DNA of 18,622 nt from Motiliproteus sp036964625 (GTDB taxonomy: Bacteria; Pseudomonadota; Gammaproteobacteria; Pseudomonadales; Balneatricaceae). The DNA is taken from positions 1 to 18,622 of the forward strand of contig JBALTG010000091.1 in assembly GCA_036964625.1 (NCBI GenBank), written 5' to 3'. The notes beneath the pieces were generated by a model. That model searched no databases and was not told the origin of the DNA. It saw nothing but the letters and a program-made list of their open reading frames with translations. A program made the position numbers and the translations under genes. Below, piece after piece: positions 8,603 to 15,095 of this stretch. Every line of letters begins with the position of its first letter. The first letter of the stretch is position 1.

Positions 8603-8740
8603 AGCGTTCTCTTCTTCAAAAAAACAAAACCATACTCGAGTGAGAGGTCATCCTCCCTTTTCTAGCAGGCGCTAAACGTAGAGGTTACCCCGCTCTGTGG
8701 CTCTGCTCAATACACACCGATCCCCGGCTCTGGATAATAC

Positions 8741-9754
8741 TCAGTCCACCAGCCAATATTTTAATCCCGTCTGCTGTAAATAAGCTGCTGCGCCTGCGCC
8801 CTGCAACAGGGCGAGGCTGGTGATTAAACCGCTTTGGCTGCACGTTGGTGCGGCAACGGTGATCGATCGGGCTGCATTGGCGATGGGCCAACCGGTGTGA
8901 GGATTTAGCAGGTGGCTATAACGTTGGCCGTCTTTCAACAGAAAACGCTGGCTATCCCCGGAGGTGGCTAATGCACCCGCGGTGAGCGTTAATAAGGCAG
9001 CAGTCTGCTCTTGCTGATCCGGGGTCTCTATCGCGACTTTCCAGGCTGCGGCGTTAATTCTGGGTCCGCTGCAGGCAATATCACCGCCAAAGTTAACCAG
9101 TAGTGAGTAGTGACAGTGGATGTTTGATTGCTGCAACAGGGCAATCGATAACCCCAGCACCCGATCGACGGCGTATTCCTTGCCGATACCGCCAAAATCC
9201 AGCTCCATCTCCGCGGGCAGATAAAGCTGGGCGGGTTTATTCGTGCCGTTATCCGTGGCCGGTTGCCAGCGCAGCTTTTGCCAACCAATGAGCGGTAACA
9301 GGGCTTCAACTTGCTCGGCTTGCGGAAAGCGATCACTGCCATCGAAGCGCCAGACTTTACCTAAAATCCCGGACGTCAGATCAAATAAGCCGTCTGATAG
9401 TTGCCATGCCTGATCGGCAAAGGCGATTAATCGGGCTGTTTCATCATCCAGATCTTGCCACTGATCCGGTTGCTGATGCAGCCGCTCATGCCGGTTACCG
9501 GAACAGTAGCGACTGTATTTATGCTCAATACGCCAGGTTTCTTTGACTGCCAGCCGGGCTAGCCGTTCGACCCGTGCCCGTTCTGACTCCGGTAGATCGA
9601 TCAACAGCTCACAGGGGCTGGCCATCGCCTGAAACCGCAGCACGAAAAAGTCCGCAGTGCGACTCAACTCTGGCGCCGGGTGACCGGCGGGATTATCGAC
9701 AGCATCAAAGCTGAGTAGCTGTTTCAGCATCTTGGCCTGCGGTTCTCGATTCAT
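8741..9754 (-). CDS. apbE: ApbE-family FAD:protein FMN transferase
   Basis: A 337-residue protein of the ApbE family, which attaches FMN from FAD to Thr/Ser of target proteins. Signature blocks are present: DGLFDLTSG (121-129), DFGGIGKEYAVD (186-197), NFGGDI (221-226), ATSGDSQR (263-270) and HLLNPHTGWP (281-290). The usual late acidic residue of the ADALST-type Mg2+ block is not evident: the segment reads APTCSQSGLITSLALLQG (301-318). No signal peptide or lipobox is seen, so it is either cytoplasmic or exported by another route. It is the last gene of the TlpA-DUF4266-DUF3570 unit, and the DUF3570 barrel carries a plausible target motif. Confidence 0.92.
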   Translation of the reverse strand: MNREPQAKMLKQLLSFDAVDNPAGHPAPELSRTADFFVLRFQAMASPCELLIDLPESERARVERLARLAVKETWRIEHKYSRYCSGNRHERLHQQPDQWQDLDDETARLIAFADQAWQLSDGLFDLTSGILGKVWRFDGSDRFPQAEQVEALLPLIGWQKLRWQPATDNGTNKPAQLYLPAEMELDFGGIGKEYAVDRVLGLSIALLQQSNIHCHYSLLVNFGGDIACSGPRINAAAWKVAIETPDQQEQTAALLTLTAGALATSGDSQRFLLKDGQRYSHLLNPHTGWPIANAARSITVAAPTCSQSGLITSLALLQGAGAAAYLQQTGLKYWLVD

Positions 9755-9822
9755 AGCTTCTAGGGACGAGGGTCGCCCGTGTTTCTCTAGGCACTGATTC
9801 TACGATGTGTCGGTCTATTAAG

Positions 9823-11190
9823 TCAGAACTTATACCCTGCTGTCAGCATCATTGCAGTGGTCTCTGGGTAGAGATCCTGACTTGTCAGCTTACCGATACC
9901 AGAAGTGCCACTGCTTTTCTGCTGATAAAAGCCTAAACGGGCATACGCTTCATTGCCTTCGGGCAGGTGGTAACCGTATTTAACGCCCAGGGTATAGGTA
10001 TCCAGATCCCCCAGTCGGTAATCGGCGCTGACTTCAGTGGTGGCGGCAAAATTACTGGCGGTCAGATAACGCTGATAGAAGTCAGCGGCGCTTTGGCTGT
10101 ACCAGCGCAGTTGTGGTTCCAGATAATGCTGTCCAAACTGCCAACGGTATTTAAGATCCAGCGTGTGCGAATCAATGCCCCAGTCATCCACCATAAAACG
10201 GTAACTGACGTCGATAATGTCGCTGTTTCCGCGCTGATATTTGGTCTGCCAGTACAGGGATTGTTTGATCCGACTGTCGGGACGTTTTTCATGTAGATAG
10301 AGATTCTGCCCGGCTTGCTGGAAGTTGCCGCCAAAGTTACCGCCCGAGACATCATCATCGATGACCGAGATGATCTTGAACGGGTCACTCAGATAGCCGT
10401 CACTGGTACTGATGGAATAATTAAACTGCATCAGGGTACGACGGTTGATCACCTGGGTGACACCCAACAGCAGATCGACAATGGTTTTATCATCTGAGTC
10501 TGCGCCGCGACTGCTGGCAAAGTCGGTCGCAAAGCTGGCCGCGCCCGGGACAGCTACTCTGCTTAAGCCCAGTGGGACGTTACCTTCGGGGGTCAGGGTA
10601 TCGGCAGAAATATTACCGCCAAGGGTCAGGGTGGTGTTCTTCTGGTTGAGATAGCGCGAAACCGAGCCGTTTACCCCGAGCGATAGATAGTCGTATTCCT
10701 TGGAGAAATAGCCTCCGGCGCTGTAAGCCCAATCGCGGCCCAAGGGCGCGGAATAGGTGGCAGCCATCGCCACCCGGGTATCCTGAAAAGTATCATCCAG
10801 CGGTTGCTCACCGGCACGGGTGATAAACTCACCGTTGCCAGAGGGGCGGGCGAATGTCTGCGCCTGATCTGACGGGGTTGCACCATTAGGGGAGGCACCG
10901 GTCAGGGTATCGATCGCCAGCTTAAGGTTGAGCTTGGTTTCACTATCAAAATTACGCGTGGCACTGATCACCGGCTCCAGCGCAGTGACCCGACTATCCG
11001 CTTCGACATACACCAGTGTTGCGACCTCAAAATCCCAGTCGCTCAGTTCTGCGGCCTGTACCTGGTTAGGCAGACCCGCCAACAGGGCGCACCCTGCTGA
11101 GGCCAGTAACGCCTTCAGATTCTGTTGCTTTAGAGGCAGGCCGGTTTGATCAGGATTGATAGGTGTGTGTGTCGCTGTAGCGAATTTCAT
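9823..11190 (-). CDS. DUF3570 outer-membrane barrel with ApbE-type flavinylation motif
   Basis: A 455-residue DUF3570 protein, apparently an outer-membrane beta-barrel: repeated amphipathic strands and a terminal AGYKF. The start is ATG 11190 because the chain of upstream repeats ends there with the stop-start spacing seen at every unit. The longer GTG frame just reads the repeat. A hydrophobic export signal lies at about 25-45 (ASAGCALLAGL, cleavage near QAAE), with an unusually long n-region. DTLTGAS at residues 94-100 (bases 10891-10911) fits the D-x-x-T/S-G-A-T/S motif of ApbE-modified proteins such as NqrB, NqrC and RnfG. FMN on Ser100 is my inference. No strong Shine-Dalgarno lies at normal spacing, so translation is probably coupled to the upstream ORFs. 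Confidence 0.85.
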   Translation of the reverse strand: MKFATATHTPINPDQTGLPLKQQNLKALLASAGCALLAGLPNQVQAAELSDWDFEVATLVYVEADSRVTALEPVISATRNFDSETKLNLKLAIDTLTGASPNGATPSDQAQTFARPSGNGEFITRAGEQPLDDTFQDTRVAMAATYSAPLGRDWAYSAGGYFSKEYDYLSLGVNGSVSRYLNQKNTTLTLGGNISADTLTPEGNVPLGLSRVAVPGAASFATDFASSRGADSDDKTIVDLLLGVTQVINRRTLMQFNYSISTSDGYLSDPFKIISVIDDDVSGGNFGGNFQQAGQNLYLHEKRPDSRIKQSLYWQTKYQRGNSDIIDVSYRFMVDDWGIDSHTLDLKYRWQFGQHYLEPQLRWYSQSAADFYQRYLTASNFAATTEVSADYRLGDLDTYTLGVKYGYHLPEGNEAYARLGFYQQKSSGTSGIGKLTSQDLYPETTAMMLTAGYKF

Positions 11191-11195
11191 TTTAG

Positions 11196-11273
11196 TTACA
11201 GCCACAGCCGCCACCTCCAAACCCACGTCCGATCAGGATTGCTGGCTTCGTGTGCCTGTGTAGCGCCTTTCAT
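11196..11273 (-). CDS. Repeat-encoded 25-codon ORF, unit 4
   Basis: The minus-strand ORF begins MKGATQAHEASNPDR and ends in a Trp/Arg-rich TWVWRWRLWL before TAA. Five bases separate its stop from the DUF3570 ATG. It may act mainly as a coupling cistron. A function for the peptide is not supported. Confidence 0.3.
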   Translation of the reverse strand: MKGATQAHEASNPDRTWVWRWRLWL

Positions 11274-11278
11274 TTTAG

Positions 11279-11356
11279 TTACAGCCACAGCCGCCACCTC
11301 CAAATCCACGTCCGATCAGGATTGCTGGCTTCGTGTGCCTGTGTATCGCCTTTCAT
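11279..11356 (-). CDS. Repeat-encoded 25-codon ORF, unit 3
   Basis: Same design as unit 4. It begins MKGDTQAHEASNPDR, with an Ala-to-Asp change at residue 4, and ends TWIWRWRLWL. Five bases separate its stop from the next ATG. Confidence 0.3.
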   Translation of the reverse strand: MKGDTQAHEASNPDRTWIWRWRLWL

Positions 11357-11361
11357 TTTAG

Positions 11362-11445
11362 TTACAGCCACAGCCGCCACCTCCAAATCCAAATCCACAT
11401 CCGATCAGGATTGCTGGCTTCGTGTGCCTGTGTAGCGCATTTCAT
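11362..11445 (-). CDS. Repeat-encoded 27-codon ORF, unit 2
   Basis: The longest unit. It begins MKCATQAHEASNPDR and has a tail MWIWIWRWRLWL. The 6-bp insertion adds two codons and keeps both the ORF and the GGGGCGCN frame open. Five bases separate its stop from the next ATG. Confidence 0.3.
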   Translation of the reverse strand: MKCATQAHEASNPDRMWIWIWRWRLWL

Positions 11446-11450
11446 TTTAG

Positions 11451-11528
11451 TTACAGCCACAGCCGCCACCTCCAAACCCACGTCCGATCAGGATTGCTGG
11501 CTTCGTGTGCCTGTGTAGCGCCTTTCAT
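11451..11528 (-). CDS. Repeat-encoded 25-codon ORF, unit 1
   Basis: It begins one base after the DUF4266 stop (TAA-A-ATG), reads MKGATQAHEASNPDR then TWVWRWRLWL, and stops 5 bases before the unit 2 ATG. The tail is an out-of-frame reading of the DUF4266 Gly/Cys codons. Confidence 0.3.
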   Translation of the reverse strand: MKGATQAHEASNPDRTWVWRWRLWL

Positions 11529-11529
11529 T

Positions 11530-11745
11530 TTAGTTACAGCCACAGCCGCCACCTCCAAACCCACGTCCACCACTGGTGGCTTCCTTGCTGAAATAGATGT
11601 GATCGTCCAAGCCGGCCTCGACCGGATCGCTGATCAGTTGCATTTCTGGCTGCGCCAGAAGATCGCGCTGCCAAGGTTTAACGCCCAAGTCCGCACAACC
11701 GCTCAGCAACGTCGCCAATATGGCTGTCGTAACTATCATTTTCAT
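11530..11745 (-). CDS. DUF4266 lipoprotein with Gly/Cys-rich C-terminus
   Basis: A 71-residue lipoprotein with a short signal and lipobox LLSGC (Cys17). The conserved body reads VKPWQRDLLAQPEMQL, then LDDHIYFSKEA, and it ends GGRGFGGGGCGCN with Cys68 and Cys70. The DUF4266 call rests on this pattern. AAGGA upstream of ATG 11745 supports the start. It lies 29 bases after the tlpA-like stop and directly before the repeat array. The two tail cysteines close to a periplasmic thioredoxin gene suggest redox or metal chemistry at the envelope (inference). Confidence 0.85.
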   Translation of the reverse strand: MKMIVTTAILATLLSGCADLGVKPWQRDLLAQPEMQLISDPVEAGLDDHIYFSKEATSGGRGFGGGGCGCN

Positions 11746-11774
11746 CGATTAACGTCCTTCCCTAAGTGCTAAAC

Positions 11775-12299
11775 TTACTCGGTCAGTAGCGTCTTGATAC
11801 TGTTTTCATAATCATCCACCCGGCTGGCATGAAAGCCGACATGCCGGGCGCGGATGCGGCCTTCCCGATCAATCAGATAGCTGGTGGGCATGCCGATCAG
11901 ACCAAATGCAGCAGGCAGTTGGGCGTCGGTATCCAACAGTACCGTGAAGCTGGCCGGGACTTGCTGTAAAAACGCCCGCGCCAGCTCAGGCTCCTCATCC
12001 AGGTTGATCGCGACAACTTCCAGTCCCTGCGTCTGATACTGCTGCTGCATGCTATTCATCCATGGAAAAGACTCACGGCAGGGTCCGCACCATGAGGCCC
12101 AAAAATCCACCAGGAGCACCTTGCCTTTATAATCGGACAGCGCATGGTTCGATCCCTCGACCCCCTTCAGTTGTATATCCGCCCGGGGCATGGCCTGAGC
12201 CTCCTGGATGGTACTCAGTGGTTCTGCCCACGTGGCTGCAGACGCGCCTAATGCCAACACGAGTGCGGTAATGCCTAATAAGTTTGTGACGGGTTTCAC
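11775..12299 (-). CDS. Periplasmic TlpA-like thioredoxin
   Basis: A 174-residue thiol-disulfide protein. The start is set at GTG 12299 because AAGGAG sits 8 bases upstream. The longer frame to ATG 12368 would bury the signal peptide. Signal peptide about 1-25 (hydrophobic LLGITALVLALGAS, cleavage near TWA-E). The thioredoxin fold carries WCGPC at 70-74 and cis-Pro in GMPTS near 138, plus VLLVDFWAS and an insert typical of the TlpA/ResA family. Probable role: reducing or oxidising envelope cysteines. It is the first gene of the DUF4266-DUF3570-ApbE unit, whose DUF4266 product has two tail cysteines, and it diverges from a broken dsbD that could once have supplied its electrons. Confidence 0.9.
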   Translation of the reverse strand: MKPVTNLLGITALVLALGASAATWAEPLSTIQEAQAMPRADIQLKGVEGSNHALSDYKGKVLLVDFWASWCGPCRESFPWMNSMQQQYQTQGLEVVAINLDEEPELARAFLQQVPASFTVLLDTDAQLPAAFGLIGMPTSYLIDREGRIRARHVGFHASRVDDYENSIKTLLTE

Positions 12300-12427
12300 C
12301 CTGGTGGCTCCTTTGTATGGCTGTGTATCAATGATGTCTAATGTAAACAACAGAGGCATCTTAAGCATGGTTTTTAATCACTCGGTGATTGTGCAGAGAG
12401 TGTAGAGGGTCATGATCGAATAGAAAT

Positions 12428-12455
12428 CTTAAGAGTTTCTTAACAATTTTAAGAA
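12428..12455. promoter_or_regulatory. PmrA-box-like direct repeat, site 1
   Basis: CTTAAG (12428-12433), five bases, then CTTAAC (12439-12444) fits the YTTAAK-N5-YTTAAK type bound by OmpR-family regulators such as PmrA/BasR. It overlaps a perfect inverted repeat, TTCTTAA (12437-12443) and TTAAGAA (12449-12455). The assignment is by pattern only; the regulator gene is not in the window. Confidence 0.5.
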
Positions 12456-12622
12456 TCGGATCCCGTGATGGGGTCTGTTGATTTTTATTCGTAGGTTCCT
12501 TAGGGAGAACGTTCTATTTATACCCTGAAAAATAAGTTTTTGACCCTTTTTATCTGCTTAGTGACCTCTTTTTTCCTTCATCTGCGGAGATATTGCGCCT
12601 GTTGGGGTGATTTTCGACCGGC

Positions 12623-12639
12623 GTTAAGAAAAGCTTAAG
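12623..12639. promoter_or_regulatory. PmrA-box-like direct repeat, site 2
   Basis: GTTAAG (12623-12628), five bases, then CTTAAG (12634-12639) has the same spacing as site 1. A third half-like GCTTAC follows one helical turn later (12645-12650). It lies just upstream of dsbD. Confidence 0.5.
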
Positions 12640-12695
12640 GTTTTGCTTACACCATCCCCCTCAATTTGGGTTAAAGAGTGTTGAGGGTGTTGGTT

Positions 12696-13778
12696 ATGCC
12701 AAACCGGTTAGTTTCATTCGTCTTAGTGATTGCGCTGCAGCTACTGAGTGGTGCGCTTTGGGCGCAGCCTGCGGTAGCACCGCAGCTCACGGCCGGAGGG
12801 CCTGCCCCCAGTGAGCAGTTTTTACCCCCCGATCAGGCCTTTAAATTCAGTTACCAGCAACAGGGTGAGCAGGTCCGGCTGCATTGGCAGATCGCCCCGG
12901 GGTATTACCTGTACCAGAAAAGGTTGAAGATCAGCGACGCTCAGAAGAAAGCCTATCCCTTTGAGATCAACTCTGTTGCTGAAGATAAAGAGGATCCTAA
13001 TTTTGGTTTGGTAAAGGTTTTTCATGATCAGCTGGCGCTCTCGCTGGTTCAGCCCGCGCTGACGGATAACCGCATAATCATCAGCTACCAGGGCTGCTCG
13101 GAAGACGGCTTATGTTATCCGCCGAAACACAAAACGGTGACTTTTTCCGGTTTGCCCTCGGCGGGTATGATGCCCGTCGGTGCTTCTTCAAGGGTTGAAG
13201 CGGCAACTCAAGCCAGCGCACCGGCGAGTATGCAAGCTGTGACTATGCAAGCCGCGACCATGCAAACCGCGACTCTGCCTGGCAATAACAGCCCGCTGGC
13301 TATCCAGCAAGATGCAGGTGCAATCGCATCGCTATTGGCAAACGCGGAAGGCTATTGGGTGATAGTTACCTTTCTTGTGCTGGGGCTGGGTTTGACGTTT
13401 ACCCCCTGTGTGTTGCCGATGGTGCCTATTCTGGCGGGTATCATCGCAGGGCAGGGCGCACAGATCACGCTTCGTAAAGGGATCGGCTTATCGGTCGCGT
13501 ATGTGTTGGGGATGTCGGTGACCTATACCATAGCCGGGGTGCTGGTTGGTTTTTTTGGGGCGCGGATGAATCTGCAGGCGTCGCTGCAAAGTCCGTCGGC
13601 GCTGCTGCTGTTTGCCGGATTATTCACTGCGTTGGCGCTGTCGATGTTTGGCTTTTATGAGCTGCAACTGCCATCTACTGCGGAAAACCCGAATTTGGTC
13701 ATATTTTCACGATCACCCTCGTTAAATAGCTCGCTATTCACAAGCTGCGTCCCTGCAGCTTGCCCTGCGGGCAGCTAA
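12696..13778 (+). pseudogene. dsbD: dsbD, 3'-truncated (N-terminal domain and first membrane helices only)
   Basis: DsbD passes electrons from cytoplasmic thioredoxin to periplasmic thiol proteins. ATG 12696 is chosen because GAGGG precedes it by 8 bases. Present are a signal peptide, the alpha domain with YQGCSEDGLCYPPK (Cys134, Cys140), a membrane segment with TPCVLPMVPI (Cys238), and two further helices ending LALSMFGFYELQLPS near residue 327. The last 33 codons read through a dispersed repeat and look unrelated. Intact family members run to about 570-600 residues. The remaining helices with the second membrane Cys and the C-terminal thioredoxin domain are absent and do not follow downstream. 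Electron transfer by this product is therefore unlikely. It diverges from the tlpA-like operon. Confidence 0.88.
13230..13274 (+). repeat. Three 15-bp tandem repeats in the dsbD linker
   Basis: The unit atgcaagcygygacy occurs three times in a row (13230, 13245, 13260) and encodes MQAVT, MQAAT, MQTAT. It lies in the flexible linker between the alpha domain and the membrane part, so length changes should be tolerated. Confidence 0.85.
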
Positions 13779-13886
13779 CGCTGTGTAAATCGGCTTTCCT
13801 GTCGATTTATCGCCTTGGATGATCGAAAAATCTGCCTCAAATCGTATTTCCCTCGCTACGATCGGCCAAGCCCGACAGGCTCCTAG
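13673..13886 (-). repeat. Dispersed non-coding repeat, copy 2, at the dsbD breakpoint
   Basis: Bases 13673-13738, read on the minus strand, align with 1-66. Homology to DsbD stops at 13673-13676, exactly where the repeat begins. Inside lie an AATAG/CTATT mini-hairpin (13725-13738), an 8-bp stem CAAGCTGC/GCAGCTTG (13741-13762), GCCC-TGC-GGGC (13762-13772) and, at the right end, CCCGACAGGCTCCTAG (13871-13886), which recurs near 78-92. There is no transposase ORF and no clear target duplication. Type and family are unknown to me; a MITE-like or recombination-scar repeat fits. Confidence 0.65.
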
Positions 13887-13954
13887 TGGCTAGCAAGCTA
13901 GCTGTCGGTATGACTGCCGGAGAGTCGGCCAGACCCTCCGCCCAAGTGTTGGGG

Positions 13955-14803
13955 TTAGGCCTCATTACTGCAACGCTTATGGCACAGCGTGATCGCGGCC
14001 ATCAGTACCGGGGTGACCGCTACGTTGTCCGGATAAGCCAAGCCGATCCGTTGCTCCAGTCGGATATCCTCGAAAGGACGCAACACAAGATCACGCCGTG
14101 CCTGGGTGCTCTCCCAATCCGGCACCAAAGCCGCGCCGACACCCGCGCTCACCAGGCCCAGCGCATATTCCAGGGTACGGATGTTGGCGCGAGTCACGAA
14201 GCTGACATCCTGTTTGAGCATACGCCGCTTTAAACGCGTCAGTGCGTTGCAGGGCTGTCGGTTAATAAATGCCAAGCCATCCAGATCTTCAATAACCACG
14301 GCGGGTTTCAGACTGAGTGGATGCCCTAGCGGCAGTGCCAGTTGGTAGCGGTCCTGCCATAACGGCTGGAACAGCTCCGTCCCCTGCTGATCCTCGGCAT
14401 CGATGATACGGGCATCGCAGGCCTCCTCCGGATCGACCAGGGTTAGCTCCATCGCCGCCTGATCGACGCTCAGGTCTTTCAGCAGTTGGCTGATCCGCTC
14501 CACCCCCGGCGAACGCATAAGCCCCAACCGAAATGGCTGGGGCCGCGGCTTGTCGGCAAACAGGTTGCGAATAGCCTGCGCTTCACCGGTGAGCTTTTTC
14601 GACAACGGATAGAGTCGCTCGCCAGCCTCCGTGGGGCTGACGCCTCGGGGATGACGAACAAACAGTGGCGCACCCAGTGTCGACTCCAATTGTTGAATCG
14701 CCGCCGAAATGGACGGCTGGGCGATAAAACAATCACGCGCTGCGGCGCTGATACTGCGCTGCTCGTAGACAGACTCGAAATAGCGTAACGCACGAAGATC
14801 CAT
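13955..14803 (-). CDS. LysR-type transcriptional regulator
   Basis: A complete 282-residue LysR protein. The N-terminal winged helix-turn-helix covers about 1-60 (LRYFESVYEQRSISAAARDC, then IAQPSISAAIQQLE and GVSPTEAGERL). The effector-binding domain follows from about 90. AAAGGA lies four bases before ATG 14803. It diverges from a glutaryl-CoA dehydrogenase remnant. LysR regulators commonly sit opposite gcdH, so its original target may have been glutaryl-CoA catabolism (inference). It could now control the E1/acyltransferase pair that follows the remnant. Confidence 0.92.
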   Translation of the reverse strand: MDLRALRYFESVYEQRSISAAARDCFIAQPSISAAIQQLESTLGAPLFVRHPRGVSPTEAGERLYPLSKKLTGEAQAIRNLFADKPRPQPFRLGLMRSPGVERISQLLKDLSVDQAAMELTLVDPEEACDARIIDAEDQQGTELFQPLWQDRYQLALPLGHPLSLKPAVVIEDLDGLAFINRQPCNALTRLKRRMLKQDVSFVTRANIRTLEYALGLVSAGVGAALVPDWESTQARRDLVLRPFEDIRLEQRIGLAYPDNVAVTPVLMAAITLCHKRCSNEA

Positions 14804-14886
14804 AACGTCCTTTATATAGCTTTTTTCTATACCTGGTAGAGATAATGAATATTATTCCTGTGCCAAATAAAGATCTACTCTTATTC

Positions 14887-14904
14887 TAATGAGCTCTCTC
14901 ATTA
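14887..14904. promoter_or_regulatory. 18-bp dyad in the lysR divergent promoter
   Basis: TAATGAG (14887-14893), CTCT, CTCATTA (14898-14904) is a perfect 7-bp inverted repeat in the 136-base divergent region, the usual place for LysR activator sites. It does not follow the T-N11-A rule exactly. Confidence 0.45.
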
Positions 14905-14939
14905 CATCCCCCTCTATCAGCTCATTGCCGGAAGCCACT

Positions 14940-15095
14940 ATGAACAGCAAGCCCGATGTTAACTGGATCGACCCTTTCGACTTGGACAGCCCATTGACCG
15001 AAGAGGAGCGAATGATTGGTGATACTGGCCGCGATTACTGTCAAGACAAGCTGATACTGGGCCGCGCCCAGACCGGCATCCAGGCATTCTGCTGA
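14940..15095 (+). pseudogene. gcdH: Glutaryl-CoA dehydrogenase N-terminal remnant
   Basis: From ATG 14940 the 51-codon frame reads VNWIDPFDLDSPLTEEERMI, then GDTGRDYCQDKLI. This is the conserved N-terminus of glutaryl-CoA dehydrogenases (consensus like WxDPLxLxxQLTEEExMIRDxxRxYxQxKL). After DKL the similarity ends and the frame stops 12 codons later. The family is about 390 residues, so over 85% is missing. The next gene begins 18 bases on. The remnant sits where gcdH often does, opposite a lysR gene. A short functional leader protein is possible but less likely. Confidence 0.7.

Larger units (their letters stand above)
11191..11533 (-). repeat. Four tandem 83-89 bp units built from the DUF4266/DUF3570 junction
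   Basis: The core beginning ttacagccacagccgccacc (plus strand) recurs at 11196, 11279, 11362, 11451 and 11534, giving periods of 83, 83, 89 and 83. The 89-bp unit carries an extra aaatcc. Read on the minus strand each unit is chimeric. Its first part copies the first 14 codons of DUF3570 (MKxAT..H....NPD), and its last part copies the 3' end of DUF4266 (GRGFGGGGCGCN and stop). The units are nearly identical to one another, but their first part is clearly diverged from the true DUF3570 start. The array fills the whole gap between the two genes. Confidence 0.95.
12300..12695. other. Divergent promoter region between the tlpA-like gene and dsbD
   Basis: A 396-base AT-rich, gene-free stretch that must hold promoters for both directions. 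It contains two PmrA-box-like direct repeats (listed separately), one about 130 bases before the tlpA-like start and one about 55 bases before dsbD. I see no convincing -10/-35 pair, RNA gene or riboswitch. T-rich tracts lie around 12530-12580. Confidence 0.6.

Noticed and set aside
11191..11226. Extended GTG start for the DUF3570 gene
   Set aside because: The extra residues (GLEVAAVAVTK) are just the repeat read in a third frame. ATG 11190 keeps the stop-start pattern of the array.
11196..11533. Tandem array as a CRISPR
   Set aside because: There are no unique spacers: the whole 83-bp unit is repeated, and it is made of flanking gene sequence. No cas gene is present.
11146..11772. Plus-strand Cys-rich repeat ORFs (each with FHFSYSHSRHLQ-type segments) through the tandem array
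   Set aside because: They are the antisense reading of the repeat and of the DUF4266 gene, have no ribosome sites, and exist only because the repeat recurs.
13673..13886. Intact insertion sequence disrupting dsbD
   Set aside because: No transposase ORF, no clear terminal inverted repeats or target duplication, and dsbD does not resume on the far side.
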